Assembly: GCA_021234535.1 (NCBI GenBank)
Contig: CM037830.1
Span: forward strand, 38,973,937 to 39,037,936
DNA length: 64,000 bases
Reading direction: 5' to 3'
Origin: Stichopus chloronotus
Taxonomy: Eukaryota; Echinodermata; Holothuroidea; Aspidochirotida; Stichopodidae
The translations under genes and the position numbers were made by a program. Positions 35,844-48,700 of this stretch are shown piece after piece. Positions within the stretch are counted from its first letter, which is position 1; each line of letters opens with the position of its first letter. The notes beneath the pieces were generated by a model. The model was not told where the DNA came from, ran no database searches, and was given only the letters and a program-made list of their open reading frames with translations.

Positions 35844-37388
35844 CTTTTTCCTTTGACAGGTTTAACTTCTCTCGTTTCTTACTTTAGGTTTTCACAGAAT
35901 GTCCTTAACTTTGTGTGATTAAAAGGAAAAAGAAAACATCAAAGATTAAAAAAGTAGACACAGATCTTGTAATAACTGTTTTAGTTGTCTGATACCCTTG
36001 TTGACATCACTTGTGGTCATTGATTCCAAGTTCTTACCCCTGCTGGTTGTCTTAAAATGAGTGATTACTTGAAAATAAGTTTTGAATTTAACAAGCTTGT
36101 TCATAACACTACAGGAGGCTTATGATGGAACCTTGAGTCAATCACTTCAGAATAAAATCAAAATACTGTTTATCATCATATTAATTTATGTAACAATGTA
36201 AAAAAAATGTTGTCTCTTCAATCGAACTTGAATAGTAATTCAATGAGAGTTTCATCAAGGACATTCTGGTCAATATTTTGGTACAATTTGAACATGATAC
36301 AGTAAGTAGCAAAAATGCTGAAAAATGTTTCTATGAAAATGTAAAATAACAACGCAAATATTTGTTTTTATGTTGTTTTAAGCAAATTTGGGATCCATGT
36401 GTTCATGAGACCTCACTGAATACATTGATTGACCCAAAGTGCTAGCCGACTCAGGTACACGTAGTATACCTAGGCTAGGCCTTACTTAATACTGTATAGT
36501 GAGTTCCCATATTTAGTTCGTCCCCTATTTTCTTGCAGTAGACACATGTAACAAGCCTACATCTACTTTATGCCAGCCTAACAGCACAAAAATGTGACCC
36601 GCCATCCTTCTAGCACTGCAAGCTAGTACTACTAGGGGTTTTCTAGTTGTATACTAGTAGCAGTTAGTAGGTTTAACACACTGGGGAAGATGTTTTTTGT
36701 AGCATGGTTGACCAAATATTAATGCACTCAAGGATTTGATCAACACTAGCCTATCTAGCCTATAGCCTATATCCTATTTCACAATTTGAGAATGAAGAAT
36801 TCGCATGTAGCATTAAGGTGTGTAAGGCTTGAGGGATACTTCTACAGTACATTTAACATTTTGACTACCAAGCACCACTGTGCTGTGTATTTCCTGATCA
36901 CAACTATGCAATCATATGACCAAAAATGCATGATGTAATGACCCGGCAGTTGTAAACCACACGTGTCACAGGGCACAGAAATTAGCCAGTGTTTTACAAC
37001 ATGTCGTCAATGCAGACAGCCATGTGGCAGAGTTGCAAATGTTCAAAGAAATGTCTACATTCTGTCATTCCAATAGTAGATTGCATAACAATTGAAAATG
37101 TCCACAAAAGAGTCATGTCTGGTTAAAAACATGCCCAGTTTTTACTCTTTTGTGAAATTTGAATGATTTTCTGTTTTCAGTACCACAGCAAAGTAAGCAA
37201 CTTCGTCAGCTTCCTTTGGTGTTTTCTTGTTCACAACAGTATGGAGGGTATTGACATGTAGTACTAGATTTGTATGGTCAATGGGTTGGTAAAATAAGGT
37301 TTCTCCTCTTTGTTTTCTCTATTATTTTACAAAATAACCAAACAACATCGGAACATACCTGAAATTACATTGATTGTTATCATTTACC

Positions 37389-37475
37389 ATGATCAGTGCC
37401 AAATGCAAGGAAAAGGGAATGAAAGATTTAAGTGCACTGACATTTGCAGTTGTAGGAAACCTTGCCTGCGAACAG
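37389..37475 (+). CDS. Candidate first coding exon of CEP41 (weak)
   Basis: CEP41 exon 2 begins in phase 0 and lacks a start codon, so a short first exon should end in phase 0 upstream. This stretch is open from a Met (MISAK...) and ends in GNLACEQ at a strong donor, CAG/GTATGT, in phase 0. The Gly-Asn pair is the only resemblance to the GNPE-like end typical of CEP41 exon 1. A retroposon-like A-tract lies just downstream (37943-37963), which weakens the case. The real first exon may lie elsewhere upstream. Confidence 0.25.
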
Positions 37476-37942
37476 GTATGTTTGAAAACTAAGCAGATGT
37501 ATGACTTAAAGTGTAATTGGATAACAAGTGTGGAAATAAATCGGTGTGGGGTGCAGGGATGCCTCTTTGTACCTGCAGAGTTGTAACCCTCTATGGATTT
37601 TGAAGTTTTAGGTTTTCAGCATATCTTAAAGGTATTACATTTGGTAAGTATTCTGCATTTGTAAATTCATTGTTTTGAAGTCTAGATGTACTCATGTGTT
37701 TGAAGGACATGCTGAAACAGGACAGCAGTTAAAATTAGTGATTATAAAGAGAGGAATTTTCGGGTACATGTAGACTACAATCAAGTTTCTTCATCAAAAT
37801 TCCCGCGTAGATAAAATGTAATTCCTTAGTTAAGAATGTAAATAGTAACATTTTCGTTGAACTTTAACTTTATCCTGTCTTTTTCTTAATTTTAATAATC
37901 AAGTATGTAGTTAGTGGTTGAGAACCAATAAATGAAGGAAAC

Positions 37943-37963
37943 AAAAAAAAAAAAAAAAAAAAA
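37943..37963 (+). repeat. 21-base A tract after AATAAA, retroposed 3' end?
   Basis: AATAAA (37927-37932) lies 10 bases upstream of 21 consecutive A. This is the layout of a reverse-transcribed poly(A) transcript end (retrocopy or SINE/LINE tail). No matching target-site duplication was found, and the upstream 700 bases give no recognised protein. Confidence 0.5.
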
Positions 37964-39652
37964 GGGTTAACATTGTTACAGCTGCAATTGGATATGTACT
38001 GTATACTGTGTAGTTAGTTGTGCTTGTTTGCATTTGCAATTATCCCCACAAAACTAGTGGGGACAACAAAATTTTATACACACTGTTCATGCAGCTAGAG
38101 GACACATTTGCCATAAGACCTTTGGCGATTGTCGAAGGTGCTCTAAAAAACTCCACAGACTTTCAGATTCTGTAATTAGTCCAAAAACTCTTTCTTTGTC
38201 AGAATCATAATGAGACAACTTCACTACAGGCCAAATCACCAAATTTTTATTAAAGGAAACCAGCAGTTACTCCTCTCAGCATTACACTTACTGCAGCCTC
38301 TTTCTCTCATTCCATTACCATTGTAACAAGTTCTGGTCTTACGTCAACGTATGATGGTGATCTAGATTGGATCAATCTCTCCATGAGCAGTGTTTCCACC
38401 AAGAATATACCCATTTGGTAAAAAGTGGTTGTTTTTTTTTTTTAATTTAGACTCATTTCAATAAGCGTGGCAGGACAATTCCTATTACTCAATACATTTG
38501 TTATTCCTACATTAGAGTATAAGACCCTGTGCATCATTCAATCACATGCCCCTTATATCACATACAAAAATCACACTCAATGGCAAGTACAGTATGTTCA
38601 AGTGCATGGCATTCTGCAAAGTATTTTCTCCTTTGGTTCAGAGATTGTCTCTTGTTCTTTCTGACCTCTTATCATTGGTTGAGTGACTGCTGCACTGTAA
38701 CTGTACAGTGAGGGATCATATAGAATGTAGAAGTCAGTGAGTTTGATTTGCTTTGTGGTCATTTTCAGGCTACAGTAAGTTGACTTGAAATGTGACTGTC
38801 ACCAACACAAGAAACAGTTTTATTGGATAGTTGGATCTTTTTTTCTTCATCTTTTTTTCTTCATTAGAAGTATCTCTTCTTTGTTCCCATCATCTTTCTC
38901 CCCTCTAGCATGCCAAGGGACTGTCCCAGGTTCTGAAAAGTTTGTATGGGGGAGAGGATAAAATGAGTTGCAGGTAGAGGAATACTACTGTGGGATGTTG
39001 CAAACATATGGGGTTGGGGGAGAATACAGTACATGCGGTTGGGCACATAGCAGGTAATGTGGTACAATATATTACAGCAGAAAAAAAAAACTGGTCTTCT
39101 CAGTGGCAAACAAATTGTTTTGTAACTACAACTTTCCACTTCTAGAAAATGAGCAACTCAACCCATTCCTCTACAGAAATCTGTAGCTTATGCACAATTT
39201 CCAATAGTGACACAACAATACCTCTTTAAAAAGTTGGGGTGTAAGTCTGTCCCATTTCCCCTGTGGTGTTGCCATTGAGCAGGCCCATTATCTTGGCAGT
39301 GGAGAATATCTCAAGTTTGTGATTGATTTACCTGCTGCATTATGAACCGATACAGAGTTGGATTGGTTTATCACACAGTACCACTGTACTCCACTGGTGG
39401 GAAAATTTAAATCAGTGGGAAGTATTTCTCAGTAAACTTATCACCATATCACCTCCAAGTGACCCCATCAACTCCATTTGTTGTCAAAATCTCTTTGTGC
39501 TTATGATGAATGTCAGAGTCAGGTAATCCTTTCATGTGATTCTGTGATGTATTTTTTATGTGTGATCTAGTTCACCTTCATGCCTTTCACAGTCTATGCT
39601 AACTTTTTTTCATCTTGTCTCCATACTAAGATCTCTCTCACTTTCTTTCCAG

Positions 39653-39716
39653 ATTCTCAATAAAAAAGTTCCATCCAACCCCAGGTACAGTCATGTACGC
39701 TCCAAACTGGACACAG
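39653..39716 (+). CDS. CEP41: CEP41 exon 2 (NPRY block)
   Basis: Encodes ILNKKVPSNPRYSHVRSKLD plus T and the first base of a Gly codon. This matches the highly conserved N-terminal block of CEP41 (K-R-I-P-x-N-P-R-Y ... L-D-T-G). The acceptor is TTCTTTCCAG (phase 0) and the donor ACAG/GTAATG leaves one base. It is the most upstream exon I can assign with confidence. Confidence 0.85.
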
Positions 39717-42700
39717 GTAATGAATTGAACTTTTTGTATTTTTATAGATTCAGACATGTGTTGCTGCTCTGTAGTGGGCAATTTGCGAAGATAACTAATC
39801 ACAAAACAACTTTTTGTGCTTATGAGGGAGTATTAAGTGAAGCAGGAAGAGAATTTCTTGATGCCAGATTCCTTTTTACGTTTTACAAAAATAGTTTGGG
39901 ACCATAGAACAGTGGATTAGATGAAAATGAGTGTTTTAGAAGCTTGATTAGGTTTGTTTTCCTCTATACATGAAGCATGTACTATATCTGACCTTTTTTT
40001 GCAGTACTATTTCTTTTATACTACTTCTGATGTATTTTATTTCTTGAATAACTTTAAACCTAAGAACCAAATCAGCCACTGCCAGAATCTCCAGTGACAA
40101 TCGTCTCACTGAATGTTTGAACCCCCAGCTGGAGTGCACTTACTAAATGCCACATTCCCTAATGCACAGTTTAATGTGAGCCTGCAAGAGATTTTCACAT
40201 GTGTTGATGCTATTTCTGAATTTCTCTGTACTGTACCTTGTGCATTGGCCAATGTGTGAATGGCAGAAGTACAGTAGGCCTACCTAAGGATTTTTTTTTC
40301 CATGTTACAAGTGTATGGGATTTTAGATACATTCCCTTCAGTAAGAAACCAGTTGGAATTTTAGACTTTTTCCTTGAAAACTTAACAAACATTCCTATAA
40401 ATGTAAAACTGGATATCAAAATGTCACACACAGTGTGTTGTGAGAGCTACTCATTGTATAATTTTAGGATACTTGCAACAAAAAAAAGTGGTTTGATCTT
40501 TTGTCAATCTTGATTGTGCATACATGTGGGTAATAAAGGTGTCAACCCTGTGACATCTGGCACTTTCATGTCACACCAGTCATGATTTTGGTCATGTGGA
40601 GGTCATCAAGGGTTATTGGATGTCAACTTGTAGGTAACACACCATAGTTTGAGAGAGAAAATTGCTACAGTATTTTGCTCAAAGTTGGTGTACATGTGTT
40701 CACTATAGTAAAATTTGATGCTTACTGTATTTGGAGATTATCAAGCACATTTTAAAGCTACTTCAGGGTGTACATGAAACATAGCAGTAGATAAAATTTA
40801 AACCATTCTTTTCCAAATGTTTAGAAGAACATTTCAGGTTTAGTTACAGGTTCACACAATAACTAGATTTTAGCTCAGATGCACACAGATTCATTAGTAC
40901 AAGCTCAAATGAAATAATTCATAGAATTATTAAACCTTGGTATGTGTTCATTTACTGATCATCGAAGTCAAATTATGGAATAACTTGATTGGCAATGTAT
41001 GCGACAAATGCAGGGATTCTGCTAGAGACTGATGCTGTCTTTCACAAATTACAAACTGAGTTCAATCAGACAGACGTTTGCTTCAAGATCCACATTAGGT
41101 GCAATTTGAAGTACTTTTGATTCCTTGCTGAATGCAGGCAAGCAATCTATGCAATGGTGATGGTGTGTGTGTTTCTGTGAGGCCTTGGCTTGTAAGTGCA
41201 ATACTGTATCTCAAAAAGGGAAAGTTGTGTGAATTTCAAAGTTGGTGTGATGGTAGTCCATCATGAGTCAATGATGCCTATTCTTTTTCAGGTTGGTCAA
41301 ACGTCATTTGAGGTCACTAGCGGAAACTCTGGAAAACCTATTAAGGAGGATATTCCAGCAACTGAAAGTAGCTAGGACTCGTAGCATTGGTAGCACTTGC
41401 TAAGTATGAGATGATCTCTGTCTAGTTCAGGAAAGGTCAAAGTTCAAATGACATCCATGGAGGCCGTAGTTAAAAACCTCGTAAACGTGGTATCTCAGTG
41501 AGGGAAAGTTACTGGAACTTCAAACTTGATGTAAACTTTTAGGTGGTCCATTGTGAGCAGATAATCCTGAGTGATTGCCATTGATTAAAGTTCTTTTGAG
41601 GTCACCATAGGTTATAGTCTGGCAAGCTATTATGGAAGAAATCTCAACAACTGAATGTAATTGGAACTTCTCTTGATTAGTAGATGATCTCTGTCATGTT
41701 CTGGGACATGTCGAACATCACATGATGTCAATATAGATCACAGATTGAAATCAGTGTAAATGCAGTATCTCCATAAGGGAAAGTTGCTGGAACTTTAAAC
41801 ATGTTGTACAGGTTGTTTATTATGAGAAGATAATTGCTATTTTTTTCATGGAATTTTGAAGGTCATTTGAAATCACCAGAAGTGAAAGTTTGAAAAAATT
41901 CTAAGGGAGGTATCCCAAATACATAGTGTTGCTGGAACTGCAAACTTTATATTTCCTGCCCTTGATGAGTAGGTAATCTTTTTTACAGAGTTGTAAACAA
42001 GTCATGACTCGAATCACAGCTTGCAAAATTGCCTGACTTCAAGAAAATAAATGTAACATGTCTTTCTTGCAATTTATTGACCAAAAACGGGTCTGAGACC
42101 TGGAATGGTAGGGCTTTTCCAATAGGTTTGCACACAGTACTTGCATAAACCAACAAGTTTTGATCTTTTGTTTGATTGATGGTCCATGTTCAGTTTTTTA
42201 TTCCTTGCTGAAGGCAGGCAGAGAATCTATGCAATGGTGATGGTGTGTGTTTGTGTGTATGTGACACCCTGACTTGTAGACACGATATCTCAAGAAGGGA
42301 TCATCACAGGTTTAAGTATAAAACAGAGACATTTTCAGGTATTTTGCCTTACAATGAATGCAGCCTTTCAATTTTCTTGGCTTCCTTATAAATACAGCAA
42401 CAGACCAAGTCAACATTCTCTTCTGTACTTCCATTTCTCTTTATTTCTTGTGACTGTTTGTAGGAAATTGAAGTTCTCGAAGAGGCAAGGTCAAATTGCC
42501 ATGCCAGTTATGCAAAGACGAATTGCCACGCTGGATAAATGAGGTTGCTGGACATGTATACTGTAGTTGAAAGCACCATTTTGAATACACAGCTAATTGA
42601 CTGACATAGTGATGACACGGTTACATATGTTTATTGCTGTTGTGACAAAACAAATGAAAGGTAATATTACCTGTGTCTTTCAGAGTGATCCACACAAAGT

Positions 42701-45700
42701 TTCACTTGCTTTCATTGCGTAGAAATACAGGTTTGTTTTATTAAAAATTTCTGTTCGTTTTCCCAGGTGCAAGCATGTCAAGGTACATGGAGAAGGTGGA
42801 AGAAATAAGAAAAAGTAAATATGTATTTGTTTTTTGCAGTATTTGACACATGCTTTTCTGCAAAGAGCACAAAATGATATTTTTCTTAGAAGTCACAACC
42901 CACTTTCTGTAAATAGGAAGGAGTGAGTGAGCATGAAAGTAAAAACTTACTATTCTACAGCATCTCATTTAGTGAGTGGATGAGGTTCTGTGCTTGGGTG
43001 GAGGAGGATTGGGAGGAGGTTTTGGTGGGAACAGAATCTGAGATGTAAGAGAGAGTATGCGGCTGAAGCTAAGAGACTGAGGTGGACAAAGGGATTAAAA
43101 GAAGAAATTTTTTAGGTAATGATTGATCTATTCAAAAGTGAATACATGATGCTATGATACTGACTAATATTTTCGACAATGTTGTATGGTAGACCTGTGG
43201 GGCCATCTGACTCTGCAGAGACAGAAACGTCTTCTCTGCAATTGCTACACATTAACCAAATGTAACAGACATTCACAACACACGCATAGCACAAATAGGG
43301 AGGATTACTGGTGAGCTGGCTGTTACAGAGTGTGACTCTTAAAATCTCTCATAGATTTCCATTCATCCGTGTGAATTTTTCTTACATTGAATAAGCAATG
43401 ATGACTGCCAATTGCTGGTTGTACATAATCAGCTATTGAATAAACAATGATACTGCCAATTGCTGTCATCAGTAATTTGATTTTCTTTGATTTTCATTGA
43501 CCCATTTTCTCTCTCCAATGATTCTGCTGCACTATATCATGAAACCACCTTTACATGTTTTTAGTGATATTTACAAGAATTTTGCACAATTTGTGAAAAT
43601 CCAGTCCAAAATCTATTCAGAGATTGAAGTTCTGCGATAAGTTCTCATGACGTCGTGTCAGTGTGTGTGTGAACCTTTTTGTTTTTTGTTGCTAAACATA
43701 AGAAATGATTATGTGTGGTGAATAAAGTATCTCATGCACAACCTTTGTATGTTCATATGTGGTAAGTGCATGGGGAGGGAAAGACTCAAACCTGTGAATG
43801 GTGACAAATTCATTCTTGGAAGCTCCGGTTTTGTCCATGATCTGCTTTGATAAAGCCCAGAACTTCTAGAGTGGCATAAAATCCTAGAATTCAGAAAATA
43901 TGGTTGAAATGGACATGCAGCATAAAATAGCATAAAATTGAGGGGAAAAATCATAGTGTCATAAAATGTTTTGATACTCGTTAGATTACCCTCAATGCCC
44001 TGGAATGGCATGCTTGTACATATTTACTTCATGTGGCATACAATTAAGTCACAACTTGTGCCTTTTTTGCCTTTTGTATATGTGTATTAGTGCATAAACA
44101 CAACACGCTGTCAATGTTAAGCCACAATTGTTAAACCTGTAGGTGATTTTACATAAAATCAGTGTTCCTCTGATGATGTATGTGAATGTTTAAAAAAAAA
44201 AAATGAACCCATGGCCTACATTTAATTTATAAAAGAGTGTAGCATCCCTCCCACACCTAGTCTAAAACCTGCTGCTTAAGGAATTGTCAGGTATACCACC
44301 TCTTTTGAATCACTGGAGCTATGGTTCCTATGAATTGTAACTCAAGAGGTTATGCTAGTGCAATGATTTAGAAATAAATACATTTAAATACAATCAATTT
44401 TCAACCTGGAGACTTGGTCATGTCAGTAAGTGCCATTTTGATAGTGGCAACAGTATTTAAAAGCAAACTAGTATCATTTTTCCGCATTGATTTGATGAAC
44501 GTGGGCAGGGCACTCTTCATGTACTTCAATACTAAATTGATGAGGCAAATTCATAGTTGTTCTTACCATAGTTACTACTTGCTTCATTTGTTTGGCCTGA
44601 CGTAAAATGCCACCTGATTGCATAGTTTCAGTTTGGTTTCTCCAGTTCTGCTCAGTGACACCATTTTTGGGTAGGGGTCATGGGGAGAGCGTGTGCCCCG
44701 TAGTCGTATTTTGATCTAGGAACCAAATTAACTTGGAAATGGATGTAGGCTACATTTATTTGCAGGAGGTTTGGTAAAACATAATGTCAACAGATAAAAT
44801 AGGTTCCGAAATGTCATTGCTGGTGATCTGAGTGGTGTTTTTGCCAAAAATTTTCCAGTTCACTCTGTGCCAACTGATGGGGGTGCTCCACTCAGTGGAT
44901 GCAGATGGTATTAAGATCTTTTGCCCATGCTGAAGTTCTTAATGTCGATGTGCAGCTGCCACAAGAGGACTTCTGCTGATATTAACATTGTTTTCAATGT
45001 TAAACGCAGAGCCGCAAACAAGAGAAAGCAGTTTAATACGTGGAAATATTGTAGATAAAAATAATTTACATTAGTATCATTTTTTTATAGGTTAATGTTT
45101 TTCTCATTAATTGAGACATTTGAGACGTGAGATTCCTACTTCAAAGCTTGATACATGCAGCTTAGGACTTGTGCGAAATACCGTTTCTTGCCATCTGGCC
45201 CCCAAAATTTTCTTTGCTCTGCACCAACCGATAGAGGCGCTTTGCTTAGTCTTGCCAGGTGCAATGTGCGCAATGTCCTCAGGCAGATCATTCCAAAAAT
45301 CTTGGGCATGCACCTGATTTTTCCTTTCATTGACTATATGTGGCCCACCCCATCGTTAAACCTTGGAAGCTGTCCTGATAATGAGTTGTAAGTTACTGTT
45401 TTCTATTTCTTTTTGGTTGCATAGTGATATAAATGTTGCAAATTTTATTCACTATGTCATAGGCTGGGACCAGTTCACAAGAATCTTATTTTCTCACCAG
45501 GTGTTTGTTCTCAACAGCATACATTCATAGCAGCTGCATATCTTATAAAATTGCCACAAAAATCAAAAGCACTGGCATTGATAAGCATAAAATTTTGTGT
45601 AAAAATAGTGTAAATGTATAATTTTCTCTAAACATGCTTTTGTGCTCGAAAGGCATGTGACTAAGCAAATGTAATTTTTGCAGCTGTTGACATAAAACAG

Positions 45701-48700
45701 CTAATCAAACTCCCTGTTGCAAGATTTATCCTCTTCATCAGATTCTGATGCACCTGCTGGGTGACTATTATGTTTGTAAGTATTAAACAGATGTGACATA
45801 CAGTAACTCAGCAAAATTTGATGGAATGGAAGAATTATCTTGTAGGTTTTTATGTACATTGTTTATTAAGTGGTTTTGTGTGGTTAAAAAGAAGATAATT
45901 TTTTAAGGGATGTCTGCTTGACTGACCTTTGCTGTTTACATACTGTGTAAGTTTTGTACCATGAGGTGTTGTTGTCACTCACACACTAAAGTGTGTGAGG
46001 TTATAGACGCAGGGAGATTTCGTCAAGTTTTTACAAAAATCTTCTGCTTCTTCATTTTTGCAGATTTTGATCTGAAATTTTGTCAGTGCTGTTTCTGGGG
46101 GGTTTTGTGTCAAAAAAGTTTTTTCCCACCTGTCAGCCTTTTAATAAGCTTAATTTAGCTTACAATTTACGTAGAAATTAACTAATCAATTTACTGGTTG
46201 CTATTCTTTTAGCACACCTCAGTCTCACTGCCAGAGTTAATGATTTGTGGTTTTGAGGTGTGGAGGTTACTGGTGATTAACTCTCTGTGTCAGGAATGAT
46301 ATGGTGGATGGAATTCTCCCTTGCATTTAAAGGGGCACCTTGAGTTGTTTTGTGAAATTTAGTTAAGTTTTCAAAACTTGACAAAGTTTTCTTTACATAC
46401 ATATAATGAGAACAGACACTGTTCATTAGTTTATAGTCACATACCCGTACAAAGCTACATCCAAAATTGTTGACAGTTTTCATAACGATTGGACGTGAAT
46501 CTTACATGAGGCCTATGCTAATGATAAGATTTTCCATGTGTTTGAGCCCTTTAAAATTCCCACAAATTTATCAATATTAGGTTAGTCTGTTACTTTAAAG
46601 TTGGATTTGATTGAAGGGATGTAGTCATCACAAAATTATTGAAGACTTTGTTAAGGAAGAAAGAATGTCAGAACTTTTGACATCAAAATATTATTATTAC
46701 ACAAAAGACTACCTTACTGTGAACACCATTACCTCAAGCCACCGTTCCCAAGCTCCTCCACTTTGTCTGTTCCACAGTCCACATCTTTTTCAGTCATCCT
46801 TCAATTTAGCGTAAGACAAGAATTTAGTTAATTAATGTTTATCTCACTTAGATATTGTTTGAATTTGTGTGAGGAAATTTGTGGTTGAAGTTTGCGCCTT
46901 TGACAAGTTCATCAGGGAATCTCTCTTTGTCCACTGGAAAGGTCCCTTGGAATTTTGCATATTCTGTATTGGCTCTACTTTCATTACAATGTTAGACACC
47001 AACTAAGAGAGAGATATCACTTCAGTTTAGCCCAAAGGACGATCTTCTTTGCCGATCACGGCTGTTGCATGGGTAGCATACTGAATAACACTTATAAAGT
47101 CTAGGGTACGCCTGTTGCCCTCTTTCAAGATCACATTTTCAAATTAACATACTTTCTGAATATTTTCTAGACTTGCATGCAATGGACCTGACAGTGTGTA
47201 AACTAAATTATCTGTGCATGTTAGTTCAACTTTGTTACCTTCCAAGAGATTTAACGTTCTGATGCCACCAACAAACACTTCTTGAGTTCAGTTGTGTGAG
47301 TTGTATCAGCATTGCTGTGCTAGTTTGATATTTGTCATTAGTGATTCCCCAAAAGTTCATTCCAAAAGAGAGATGGAAATTGTGTGAAATCATTTCTACA
47401 TTGACAATTTTGTCTGTAGTTTGCTTGCATTACTGTAGCTATGTTTTCTGCTGTTTGTCTCAGCTAATGTAATTTACAACTATCAAATATGGTTTCAGTT
47501 TTTGTTGAGTTTTGATGTCAATTGATGATGTACATACAATACTAATCTCACTTTGTCAACATCTTAACTGTTATCTTTGTATACTGTGTGTGCAGGAACT
47601 GTAGGTGGAGGATTTTGTTTCAGATCACATGTTATGGCCAGTATTCTGTTAAACACTGTAATGTACTTCAGTGTGATGAGTAGGAACTGACTTTATAGAC
47701 AAACTTAGGTAAACTTACTAGGACTTAACGTCCACGTAGCCTACATGAATATGTTAATGTTAGGTTCGTATTTAAGGGTCCTGAGTCAACTTTAATTAAA
47801 GTGACGTGACATCTAGTTGAGTAAAGTGCACTTTTATTCGAGTAAACAGTTGAGATGTAAATTTTATGCTTTGCTTTGGACTTGAGTAGATTTAATATGT
47901 GTTGGAGAGGATACGGTTTAAACTACAGTAACTGTAATTGTATTTATATTTGAATACTGTGATGTAATTAGGATTAATTAGAACCTATTTTGGATTTTGA
48001 AATTGACTTCCATCCTCCTCTTCATACTGTTCTCTGCCTTCCCTTTACATCCATTATCAACTCCTTAATTTCCCGTCGTCAACCAATGATAAACAACAGG
48101 ATCAGTTGTGCAATAGTGATGCTTGTATGGGGAAGTAGGAATAACCCTTAGTGTAATAGACTTTAAATACAGTATAATGAGTTCAGCTGCTGGAAAGCTC
48201 ACCCAACCAGGGAAACCACCCACTAAGGTGTGTGTCTAATGTGTATGCAAAGCACTGCTTCGGCTGGGTTCGTGTTGTTTTCAAAATTTAAGCGCAATTG
48301 GTAAGGGCATCCCTGTCTGGATTGGCTGAACAAATGATCTTTGACCTGTTTTTAAGCAAATAAACAGTTGAATGAAATCCCTGGCAACCCCCCAGATTTC
48401 ACACATGTGCAATTGTCAACCAATAGAGCTGGTGCCCTGTCTTGCTGAAGGTGACAAATTTTCTGTCAGAAGCAATAAAGAAATTAAAAATAGACATAGC
48501 ACATTGTTAGATAAGTTAAAACTGTTCTTATAAAGAACTTGTTTGCTTTTTGTTTGTCATCTTTAGAGTAAAGTCCAAGGGAGTTGTTTCCATGGTAACT
48601 ACCACTTGGCGTGATGTTGATGATGATGATGATGATGATGAAGCCTTATTATCTACAGAGAATATTTTGTCAGAGTATTTGTACATCACTTTAGTTTCTT

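Noticed and set aside
45107..45330. FWNDLPEDIAHI frame as a LINE RT end
   Set aside because: Only about a dozen residues resemble the RT C-terminus, and the rest is the dispersed short repeat; too little to annotate.
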